Source: Betaproteobacteria bacterium | Lineage (GTDB): Bacteria > Pseudomonadota > Gammaproteobacteria > Burkholderiales > Burkholderiaceae_E | Direction: 5' to 3' | Length of the DNA: 14,610 bases | NCBI GenBank assembly: GCA_009922405.1 | Contig: RFVZ01000041.1 | Location: forward strand, 1 to 14,610 | The notes under the pieces: generated by a model | What the model was told of the DNA's origin: nothing | The model's input: only the letters and a program-made list of their open reading frames with translations | Databases searched by the model: none | Shown: one piece after another, positions 1-7,087 of the stretch | Numbering within the stretch: position 1 is the stretch's first letter | Layout: each line of letters begins with the position of its first letter | Program-made: the position numbers and the translations under genes

Positions 1-1
1 C

Positions 2-1009
2 AATTTGGGCCAGGTTCAGATCATCGTCCTCGATGAGGCTGATCGGATGCTCGACATGGGGTTCATGCCCGATCTGCAAAGGATTCTGACCCTGCTCCCG
101 ACGGTTCGACAGAGTTTGATGTTCTCGGCAACGTTCTCGGAAGAGATCAAAAAGCTTGGTAATACCTTCCTGAAGATGCCCCAGCTGATTGAGGTTGCGC
201 GGCGCAATGCCACCGCAGAAAACGTCACGCAGCAAGTTTTCATGGTTGGGCGCAGCGATGAGAAACGTGCGGCGGTGGCGCATCTGGTCCGGAGTCGGGA
301 TCTCAAGCAGGCTATTGTTTTTTCCAATACGAAGATCGGTTGCGGGCGTTTGGCGAGGGAACTCAAGGCGGATGGCTTAAACGCCGAAGCGATCCATGGT
401 GATAAATCTCAGCAGGATCGCCAAAAGACCCTCGATGCATTCAAAGCCGGCGAAATAACCGTGCTGGTGGCGACCGATGTCGCTGCCCGTGGCCTTGATA
501 TTGCCGAATTGCCCGCGGTGATCAATTACGACCTGCCCTATTCACCTGAAGACTATGTGCACCGAATCGGTCGCACCGGTCGGGCGGGCGCAAGCGGGTT
601 GGCATTGAGCCTCATGGTGGCGGGCGATGAGCGACTGCTGGAACAGATTGAAAAGCTGATCGGTCGTTCTCTCAAGCCAGAAGTGCTCGAAGGTTTGCCG
701 GTCCGCACTCGGGTGCCGAGTGAAGTCTCGAGCGGATCGGACGAGAGGTTTCAGCGGCCAGCCCGACGTAACCCGACTTCTTACAGTCACTCGGGTACTT
801 CGACGAACTCCCCGGGTGCCTCACGCTATCGTGCCGAGCCAGTTGATCGGTTTTTTTTGCAGCCCTACGAACCTTCTGCGGCAGCGGTCGCTGCTGGCGA
901 ACCATCGGCTGCGGTGCGGGCCGCAGCGGGTGCGGCTTCTCGGGACGTCGGGTTGCGCCGCTCTGCGCGCGCCGTGGCGACCTTGTTGGGCGGCAAACCC
1001 CCGGGCTAG
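2..1009 (+). CDS. rhlE: RhlE-type DEAD-box ATP-dependent RNA helicase, C-terminal part (5' end outside window)
   Basis: Partial gene: the frame is open from base 2, so the true start and the Q motif and Walker A motif lie upstream. The visible part starts just before motif II (VLDEADRMLDMGF). It continues through motif III (SAT within MFSATF), motif IV (IVFSNTK), motif V (ATDVAARGLDI) and motif VI (YVHRIGRTGRAG). This covers the end of RecA domain 1 and all of RecA domain 2. Such proteins unwind short RNA duplexes using ATP and act in ribosome assembly, RNA decay or cold adaptation. After about residue 220 comes a low-complexity Ser/Arg/Ala-rich tail ending in FFLQPYEPS ... ATLLGGKPPG, a tail style I associate with betaproteobacterial RhlE proteins, so the C terminus looks intact. 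An eight-T run (851-858) encodes the Phe-Phe of that tail. The TAG stop overlaps the gluQ stop on the other strand. The RhlE subfamily assignment is likely but rests on a partial protein. Confidence 0.9.
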   Translation, partial: NLGQVQIIVLDEADRMLDMGFMPDLQRILTLLPTVRQSLMFSATFSEEIKKLGNTFLKMPQLIEVARRNATAENVTQQVFMVGRSDEKRAAVAHLVRSRDLKQAIVFSNTKIGCGRLARELKADGLNAEAIHGDKSQQDRQKTLDAFKAGEITVLVATDVAARGLDIAELPAVINYDLPYSPEDYVHRIGRTGRAGASGLALSLMVAGDERLLEQIEKLIGRSLKPEVLEGLPVRTRVPSEVSSGSDERFQRPARRNPTSYSHSGTSTNSPGASRYRAEPVDRFFLQPYEPSAAAVAAGEPSAAVRAAAGAASRDVGLRRSARAVATLLGGKPPG

Positions 1010-1932
1010 ACGATCCCCCAGCGCCGAGCCCATGCGGCGGTTGCCCAGGTCCAGAACGTCTCGATACGTTGCGCTGTGACGAGCTGACCTTCGCCCAATC
1101 CACTCGCATCAAAATATCGTCCAAGCTCTAAATGCAGAGCGGCGACGATTAGAGAGGCCATCGGGTTTTGATCATCCAGGGCTGGGGCTTGGGTTTGTTT
1201 GGATAGCTTTTCGCCGGACGGTGTTCGCACCACGGGGACATGCATCGTGCGTGGGAGCTGAAGACCAAGCACACGCTGCAGCTGACGCTGCCGCGCGGTA
1301 GTGCCCAAGAGGTCGTCACCGCGGACAATATCCGTTACCCCATCGGCCGCGTCATCCACCACGATGGCGAGGTGATAGGCCCATGCACCATCAGCCCGGC
1401 GCAGGATGAAGTCGCCAACCTCTTGGGCGACATCCTGCGTAATTCGCCCCGCAGCCCGATCCTCAAACTGCTCAGATCCTTCTTCCACCTGTAATCGCCA
1501 GGCCAGGTTCGACTGGCCTGCGCTGGACGGAATAATTCGCGCGGCACGGCAAGTCCCAGGGTAGTAAAGCTCTGACCCCCGGGTGTGCGGCCGGCCTTGC
1601 GTCGCTTGGATGGCAAGAATCTGAGCGCGGCTGCAATGACAGCCGTACACCAGCCCGCGCTCAACCAACCGCGCGAAAGCGTGCGCATGATGATCGTTAC
1701 GATCAGTCGTCGTGCGAACTGCGCCATCCCAGCGCACGCCATGGGCGGTCAGGGACTGCACAATACGGTTAGCGGAGTCTGCAACGACCCGCGTCGTGTC
1801 CACGTCGTCAATACGCAGACGCAAGATGCCGCGGTGGGCTCTGGCGTCCAGTGATGCCGCCATGGCGGCCACCAGCGACCCCAGGTGCAGGGGGCCTGTC
1901 GGCGATGGAGCGAATCGACCAACGTAACGCAT
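1006..1932 (-). CDS. gluQ: Glutamyl-Q tRNA(Asp) synthetase
   Basis: A GluRS-like protein of 308 aa that has the catalytic domain but no anticodon-binding domain, as expected for GluQ. The family activates glutamate and attaches it to queuosine at position 34 of tRNA(Asp). Visible features are RFAPSPTGPLHLGS at 6-19 (HIGH-type motif), a C-x-C ... Y-x3-C zinc site (C98, C100, Y124, C128), Tyr186 and Arg204 in the region that binds glutamate, and EKLSKQ at 241-246 (KMSKS-type motif). The usual R-I-E-D segment reads R-I-D-D (residues 40-43), an Asp in place of a conserved Glu. I chose the ATG at 1932 because homologues begin just before the Y-x-GRFAPSP segment. An in-frame ATG at 1956 would add eight residues and overlap the pirin start. 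Neither start has a clear Shine-Dalgarno sequence. The gene is divergent from pirin and convergent with rhlE. Confidence 0.95.
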   Translation of the reverse strand: MRYVGRFAPSPTGPLHLGSLVAAMAASLDARAHRGILRLRIDDVDTTRVVADSANRIVQSLTAHGVRWDGAVRTTTDRNDHHAHAFARLVERGLVYGCHCSRAQILAIQATQGRPHTRGSELYYPGTCRAARIIPSSAGQSNLAWRLQVEEGSEQFEDRAAGRITQDVAQEVGDFILRRADGAWAYHLAIVVDDAADGVTDIVRGDDLLGTTARQRQLQRVLGLQLPRTMHVPVVRTPSGEKLSKQTQAPALDDQNPMASLIVAALHLELGRYFDASGLGEGQLVTAQRIETFWTWATAAWARRWGIV

Positions 1933-1941
1933 ATTTTGTTC

Positions 1942-1945
1942 GGAG
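1942..1945 (+). promoter_or_regulatory. Ribosome binding site of the pirin gene
   Basis: GGAG lies 9 nt before the ATG at 1955 and 12 nt before the alternative ATG at 1958. The spacing favours 1955 as the pirin start. The site falls inside the short divergent spacer between gluQ and pirin. Confidence 0.55.
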
Positions 1946-1954
1946 AAACAATTC

Positions 1955-2650
1955 ATGATGACACGACGCCCTGCCGATGAACGAGGCCATGGCCAGCATG
2001 GATGGCTCGATTCCTGGCATAGCTTTTCATTCGCCGGTTATCACGACCCCGATCACATGGGGTTCGGCCCGTTGCGGGTCATTAATGAGGACCGTATTGC
2101 GCCCGGTAAGGGCTTTGGGACCCATGGCCATCGCGACATGGAAATTCTCAGTTGGGTCCTGTCCGGGGAGTTGGCGCATCGTGACTCAATGGGCAATGGC
2201 TCAGCGATTGTCCCCGGTGACTTGCAGCGGATGAGCGCGGGTCGTGGTGTGCAGCATTCGGAGTTCAATCACGCTCCAACTGAGACGACCCATTTTCTGC
2301 AAATCTGGATCGAGCCGTCGGTTCTCGGATCAGATCCCGGTTACGAGCAGAAGCATTACCCAGATGCCCAACGCCGAGGAAAGTTGCAACCCATTGCCAG
2401 CGCCGATGGCCGCGACGGTTCGGTGACAGTGCAACAGGATGTGGTGGTTCTGGCTGGCTTGTTTGATGGGGAAGAATCAGCCCAATACAAGCTCTCACCC
2501 GGGCGACGGGCATATGTTCACCTCGCCCGTGGCGTACTCACAGTCAATGGTCAACGCCTGGATGCGGGCGACGCGCTCAAGCTGGTTGATGAGTCTGCAG
2601 TGACATTGACGCTGGGGGAGGGGGCGGAGGTGCTGGTGTTCGATTTGTAG
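1955..2650 (+). CDS. Pirin family protein (YhhW-like, possible quercetin 2,3-dioxygenase)
   Basis: A 231-aa bicupin of the pirin/YhhW type and of normal length. The N-terminal cupin holds the metal ligands His57, His59 (THGHRDMEILSWVLSGELAHRDS region), His101 and Glu103 (GVQHSEFNH). These are the same residues and spacing as in YhhW and human pirin, so an iron-type metal site is expected. The family includes quercetin 2,3-dioxygenases, stress-linked proteins and transcription cofactors, so the physiological role is open. The C terminus (AEVLVFDL) is typical. The gene starts at ATG 1955 after a good GGAG site, and ATG 1958 is a possible alternative. Its 5' end faces gluQ, and its last 100 bp overlap the end of the convergent EamA transporter gene. 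Confidence 0.93.
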   Translation: MMTRRPADERGHGQHGWLDSWHSFSFAGYHDPDHMGFGPLRVINEDRIAPGKGFGTHGHRDMEILSWVLSGELAHRDSMGNGSAIVPGDLQRMSAGRGVQHSEFNHAPTETTHFLQIWIEPSVLGSDPGYEQKHYPDAQRRGKLQPIASADGRDGSVTVQQDVVVLAGLFDGEESAQYKLSPGRRAYVHLARGVLTVNGQRLDAGDALKLVDESAVTLTLGEGAEVLVFDL

Positions 2651-3543
2651 CCAGTCCAGACCGCATTGCCGACGAGGGCGACTAGCACCACCAGTCCGCC
2701 CTGCAAACTGGCGTCGGAGGGGCGCTCGCCGGCCGCCAGCCAAACCCAGAATGGCCCGAATAGCACCTCGAGCAGGGCCAGCAACGTAATTTCCTGGGGC
2801 GCGAGGTGGCGAGATGCACCGACCATCAACATACACGGCAGGCCGAGTTGTGCCACGCCGAGTATCGCAAGCAGGCTCAGATCCGAGGGGGTGGCCTCGA
2901 GGGGCCATGCCAGCGGCAAAGTAGCCACGCAGGACAAGGACGCGCCGATCGCGATGGCTGGGATCAGATCGACCTGAGCGCCCCACTTTTTTAACGTGAT
3001 GACGTTGACTGACGCGGCGAGGGGAACGCCGGCGGCAATCGCCATCCCCGACACCGCTGCGCTCGACGCTTGAGCGGCACCAATCTGATCATGGACCATC
3101 CAGACGATTCCGCCGAACGCGGTTGCAATGGCAGCCCAGGTTGTCATGCTGAGGGGTTCGGACAGGATCATGCGGGCCATCAATGCTGAAAGCAGGGGCG
3201 CTATCGCGAGCACAACGAGGGTGTTGGCAACGGTCGTTCGCATGAGCGCGATCATGAAACAAGTGAACATGATCGCCCAGCAGGTTCCTGAGAGCCAAAG
3301 TACTCCGCCACCCTGCAAAAATGGACGCCACCAACCCTTTGGATCCCGCATGACAAGTGCCAGACCAACAAACATGAGGCAGAACGCGGAGCGCCAAAAC
3401 GTGATCTCAAGGCCCGTTGCAACCTGCAAGTGGCGGCTAATGGCTCCGGCGGTTGACCAGCACAACGCGCAGAACACCAGAGTCCAGGCTGCGCGTGACC
3501 GGTGATTGCGCTCCTGCGCCGGGGATGACTGAGAGGCGTTCAC
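2551..3543 (-). CDS. EamA/DMT superfamily transporter, ten membrane segments, extended C-terminal tail
   Basis: A 330-aa inner-membrane protein with about ten hydrophobic segments (roughly 18-35, 48-65, 78-98, 104-124, 134-150, 163-183, 192-213, 221-242, 251-271 and 280-298). The two halves follow the duplicated EamA pattern (CWSTAGAISR near the start of half one, ITLLALLEVLFGPFWVW near the end of half two). The family exports amino acids or other small metabolites, and the substrate cannot be told from sequence. The start is a GTG at 3543. No ATG lies between the upstream dnaE region and the first membrane segment, and no clear ribosome binding site precedes it. After the last helix (WTGYK, about residue 300) there is a Ser/Thr-rich tail of 30 residues. 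That tail is encoded entirely antisense to the end of the pirin gene, which suggests stop-codon loss and extension. The gene is divergent from dnaE by 43 bp. Confidence 0.88.
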   Translation of the reverse strand: MNASQSSPAQERNHRSRAAWTLVFCALCWSTAGAISRHLQVATGLEITFWRSAFCLMFVGLALVMRDPKGWWRPFLQGGGVLWLSGTCWAIMFTCFMIALMRTTVANTLVVLAIAPLLSALMARMILSEPLSMTTWAAIATAFGGIVWMVHDQIGAAQASSAAVSGMAIAAGVPLAASVNVITLKKWGAQVDLIPAIAIGASLSCVATLPLAWPLEATPSDLSLLAILGVAQLGLPCMLMVGASRHLAPQEITLLALLEVLFGPFWVWLAAGERPSDASLQGGLVVLVALVGNAVWTGYKSNTSTSAPSPSVNVTADSSTSLSASPASRR

Positions 3544-3586
3544 AAGCCAAGTATATCGGGGGGCTGGACCGGTAGAATTGGGGTCT
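3544..3586. promoter_or_regulatory. Divergent EamA transporter/dnaE spacer with -10-like elements
   Basis: These 43 bp must carry or border the start signals of both divergent genes. On the minus strand, TATACT (3555 to 3550) ends six bases before the GTG of the transporter gene. On the plus strand, TAGAAT (3573-3578) lies eight bases before the dnaE ATG. TATATC (3552-3557) is a weaker plus-strand candidate. None has a good -35 hexamer at 16-18 bp. If the two best -10 elements are real, transcripts would start at or next to the start codons. The dnaE upstream sequence has only a GGGG three bases from the ATG. Confidence 0.3.
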
Positions 3587-6500
3587 ATGGCTGATCCTGA
3601 CTTTCTGCACCTGCGAGTCCATTCCGAGTACTCGGTCGTTGATTCGATTGTGCGTATTGACGCGCTGGTTGCCGCCGCAAAGTCTGATCGGCAGCCGGCG
3701 GTGGCGATTACCGATCTGGGTAACATCTTCGGCTGGATCAAGTTCTACAAGGCTGCGCGGGCTGCCGGGGTTCATCCCATTCTCGGCGCTGATGTCTGGA
3801 TTACGAACGAGGTGGACCGCGATAAGGCCCATCGACTGCTTCTGATCGCTTGCAATCAGGACGGGTATCTGCGCTTGTGTGAATTGCTTTCGAGGGCCTG
3901 GTTGGAGAATTCCTGGCGCGAACGGGGCGAAATCCGTCGCGATTGGTTGGAGTCGACCGATGGGCTTATCGCCCTTTCGGGGGCCGCCCAGGGCGACGTC
4001 GGTGAGGCCTTGCTGGCGGGACGTGCCGAGCTTGCTACCCAACTCGCATTGGACTGGGCCCGTCGTTTTCCCAACGCGTTTTACCTCGAGCTTCAGCGCG
4101 TCGGGCGCCCCACCGACGAGTCGCATGTGCGACTGGCCGCCGCCCTTGGCGCGAGCCTCGGCTTGCCCGTCGTGGCCACCAATCCCGTCCAGTTCGTGAA
4201 GTCTGATGAATACTCTGCCCATGAGGCGAGGGTCTGTATTGCCGAGGGCGAACTGCTGGCCAATCCCAGCCGCACCCGACGCTTCAGCCAGCAGATGTGG
4301 TTTCGCTCGCAGGCCGACATGGTGGCGCTGTTTGCCGACCTGCCGTCAGCGCTCGCCAATACCGTCGAGATTGCCCGCCGGTGTCACCTTACGATGAGCC
4401 TTGGCAAGGCGCGTTTGCCTGATTTTCCGGTGCCCCAAGGGTGGACGCTTGACGACTGGCTGCGGGCGCAGTCGCACGAAGGTCTGCAGAGGCGCTTCGA
4501 GGTGCTATTTCCGCCAGATAGCTTGCCGGCGGCGGCACTTGAGGCCAAGCGCGCTCACTATGCAGCCCGGATCGATTACGAGTGCGACACGATCGTGCAG
4601 ATGGGCTTCAGCGGATATTTTCTGATCGTCGCTGACTTCATCAATTGGGCCAAGCAGAACGATGTTCCGGTCGGACCGGGCCGGGGTTCAGGCGCTGGTT
4701 CACTCGTGGCGTATGCGTTGGGCGTGACGGATATCGACCCGATCCCATACGCCTTGTTGTTTGAACGATTTTTGAATCCAGAACGGGTTTCAATGCCCGA
4801 CTTTGATATTGATTTCTGTCAGGACAAGCGCTGGCGTGTAATCGAGTACGTGCGCCAAAAGTACGGTGCGCAGGCGGTTAGCCAAATCGCAACGTTCGGC
4901 ACGATGGCCTCGAAGGCTGTCATCCGCGACGCTGGCCGGGTGCTCGATCTTCCTTATAACTTTTGTGATCAGCTATCGAAGTTGATTCCGGTTGTCCAAA
5001 ACAAACCGCTCTCGCTTGCCAAGGCGCGCGAGGCCGAGCCGCAGTTGCGTGAGCGGGAAGAAAAAGAAGATGACGTCCGTGGCTTGCTCGAAATCGCTGG
5101 CCCCCTCGAGGACCTGACCCGTAACGTTGGCATGCATGCGGGTGGCGTCCTGATTGCGCCGGGGCGTTTGACTGATTTTTGTCCGCTCTACAAGGCGCCC
5201 GGCACAGATGCCGTGATCAGTCAGTACGACAAAGACGATGTCGAAGCGGTGGGCCTGGTGAAGTTCGACTTCCTCGGCTTGCGTAACCTGACTATCTTGG
5301 ACCTGGCGGTTCGATACGTTCAGGAAGCGCAGGCGCGAGCAGGTGTTGCGCTTGGCGATCGCCTGGACCTCGCGCGCTTGGCGTTTGATGACCCCAAGGC
5401 GTATCAAGTCCTTAAAGTTGCGAATACGACTGCAATATTCCAGCTTGAAAGCGACGGCATGAAGAAGCTGTTGAAAAAGCTCGAGCCTGATCGCTTTGAG
5501 GACATCATCGCGGTTCTTGCGCTGTATCGACCCGGTCCATTGGGTTCGGGCATGGTCGACGATTTCATCCTGCGTAAAAAAGGCCAGCAGGCCATTGACT
5601 TCTTCCATCCTGACCTCAAGGCGACCCTCGAACCGACTTATGGCGTGATCGTCTATCAAGAGCAGGTCATGCAGATTTCTCAAACCATTGGGGGCTATAC
5701 CCTCGGTGGTGCCGATCTGCTTCGGCGGGCGATGGGTAAGAAAAAGCCCGAAGAAATGGCCAAGTACAAAGGGACATTTTTATCGGGCGCGCAAGAAAAA
5801 GGCTATGGCGCGGCCCTGGCCGAAAAGCTTTTTGACCTAATGGCCATGTTCGCCGAGTATGGTTTTAACAAATCCCATACCGCCGCCTATGCCGTCGTCA
5901 CGTATCACACGGCGTGGCTTAAGGCGCACTGGCCAGCTGAGTTCATGGCGGCAACCCTGTCTTCGGACATGGATGACACCGATAAGGTGATGCTGTTTGT
6001 CAACGATGCCCGCGAGAACCACCTCACCGTGCTCGGGCCGGATGTCAATGCCTCGGTCTGGCGCTTCGTTCCGGTGGGTGGCGACGGCGCCCCAGCGCGT
6101 ACCATCCGCTATGGATTAGGGGGCGTCAAAGGGGTTGGATCTCAGGCCGTTGAACATCTCATCGCGCGACGCGAAAGCGGCGGGCCGTTCAAGGATCTGT
6201 TTGATTGGGTTGGACGGGTCGATCGCAGAATTTGTAACCGGCGCTGTATGGAGGCACTGATTCGGGCGGGTGCACTCGACAGTTTGGGGCCATCTACCGA
6301 TCGCGCCCAACTGTTGGCTACTCTGCCACACGCGATCGATTGCGCCGACCAAGCCGACGCACAACTCGGTCAGGACAGTCTGTTTGGTGCGATTGACGCG
6401 ACATTCGATGCGCCACGCCAGTGGGTTCAGGTCGCGCCTTGGACCGAGCGTCAACGATTGCAGGAAGAGAAGGCCGCGCTGGGCTTTTATTTCAGCGGGC

Positions 6501-7087
6501 ACTTGTTCGACGCGCACCGCGCGGAGGTGCAACGGATGGTGCGTGGTCGCTTAGTGGACTTGGTTCCCTCGCGAGAACCGCAATGGTTGGCGGGTACGAT
6601 CGCCACGCTACGGCCGCAGATGACCCGGCGCGGCAAAATGCTGATCGTGACGCTTGACGATGGATCGGCCAAGGTCGAGATTTCGGTCTTTGCCGAGCTG
6701 CACGAACGCTTTCGGACTCTGTTGCGAGAGGACGAATTTCTGCTGGTTCAAGGGCGTGTCAGCAATGACGAGTATGCCGGTGGCCTGCGTGTGAGCGCTG
6801 ATCGGGTGCTTGACCTGACCGGGGCCAGAATGCAGTTCGCCCGTCGACTACGGATCCATCTTAACGGTCAAAGTCATTCCGCGCGCCTGCACGATCTGCT
6901 TGCGCCGTATCAGGAGGGTCCACCTGCGGAGGTGCTGGGGTGCCCGGTTGAAATCGAGTATCACACCGCCAGCGCCAGTTGTCGGGTCATGCTGGGGGAA
7001 GCGTGGCGGGTCCGGCCAGACGACGCCCTGTTGGGCGCGTTGCGTCAGTGGCTGACGGCAGATGGTGCCGAACTCTTGTATGAGTGA
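3587..7087 (+). CDS. dnaE: DNA polymerase III alpha subunit (replicative polymerase, DnaE1 type)
   Basis: A 1166-aa protein, close to the 1160 aa of the E. coli enzyme. It is the catalytic subunit of the chromosomal replicase. Order of domains: PHP domain (about 5-270, HLRVHSEYS at 8-16), palm with catalytic PDFDIDF (Asp405, Asp407) and the third Asp561 in KFDFLGL, fingers, helix-hairpin-helix (GLGGVKGVG, about 843-851), internal clamp-binding pentapeptide QDSLF (929-933), OB fold (about 999-1075) and the C-terminal tau-binding region. The PHP site has ITDLGN where active PHP domains carry a His, so, as in E. coli, proofreading probably depends on a separate DnaQ. The start is ATG 3587 (MADPDF). 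A TTG nine bases upstream would add three residues and has no support. The stop overlaps the msbA start by 8 bp, so the two genes are probably cotranscribed. Confidence 0.98.
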   Translation: MADPDFLHLRVHSEYSVVDSIVRIDALVAAAKSDRQPAVAITDLGNIFGWIKFYKAARAAGVHPILGADVWITNEVDRDKAHRLLLIACNQDGYLRLCELLSRAWLENSWRERGEIRRDWLESTDGLIALSGAAQGDVGEALLAGRAELATQLALDWARRFPNAFYLELQRVGRPTDESHVRLAAALGASLGLPVVATNPVQFVKSDEYSAHEARVCIAEGELLANPSRTRRFSQQMWFRSQADMVALFADLPSALANTVEIARRCHLTMSLGKARLPDFPVPQGWTLDDWLRAQSHEGLQRRFEVLFPPDSLPAAALEAKRAHYAARIDYECDTIVQMGFSGYFLIVADFINWAKQNDVPVGPGRGSGAGSLVAYALGVTDIDPIPYALLFERFLNPERVSMPDFDIDFCQDKRWRVIEYVRQKYGAQAVSQIATFGTMASKAVIRDAGRVLDLPYNFCDQLSKLIPVVQNKPLSLAKAREAEPQLREREEKEDDVRGLLEIAGPLEDLTRNVGMHAGGVLIAPGRLTDFCPLYKAPGTDAVISQYDKDDVEAVGLVKFDFLGLRNLTILDLAVRYVQEAQARAGVALGDRLDLARLAFDDPKAYQVLKVANTTAIFQLESDGMKKLLKKLEPDRFEDIIAVLALYRPGPLGSGMVDDFILRKKGQQAIDFFHPDLKATLEPTYGVIVYQEQVMQISQTIGGYTLGGADLLRRAMGKKKPEEMAKYKGTFLSGAQEKGYGAALAEKLFDLMAMFAEYGFNKSHTAAYAVVTYHTAWLKAHWPAEFMAATLSSDMDDTDKVMLFVNDARENHLTVLGPDVNASVWRFVPVGGDGAPARTIRYGLGGVKGVGSQAVEHLIARRESGGPFKDLFDWVGRVDRRICNRRCMEALIRAGALDSLGPSTDRAQLLATLPHAIDCADQADAQLGQDSLFGAIDATFDAPRQWVQVAPWTERQRLQEEKAALGFYFSGHLFDAHRAEVQRMVRGRLVDLVPSREPQWLAGTIATLRPQMTRRGKMLIVTLDDGSAKVEISVFAELHERFRTLLREDEFLLVQGRVSNDEYAGGLRVSADRVLDLTGARMQFARRLRIHLNGQSHSARLHDLLAPYQEGPPAEVLGCPVEIEYHTASASCRVMLGEAWRVRPDDALLGALRQWLTADGAELLYE

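Noticed and set aside
3544..3741. Upstream ATG start for the EamA transporter at 3741
   Set aside because: It would overlap conserved dnaE N-terminal codons, and the added residues show no hydrophobic or family pattern.
3437..4222. 261-aa open frame on the minus strand across the start of dnaE
   Set aside because: It has no recognisable domain and lies opposite conserved PHP-domain codons and across the real transporter start. It is a by-product of GC-rich coding sequence.
4973..5683. 236-aa open frame on the minus strand inside dnaE
   Set aside because: It has no family features and lies opposite the conserved polymerase palm region, whose codons explain it.
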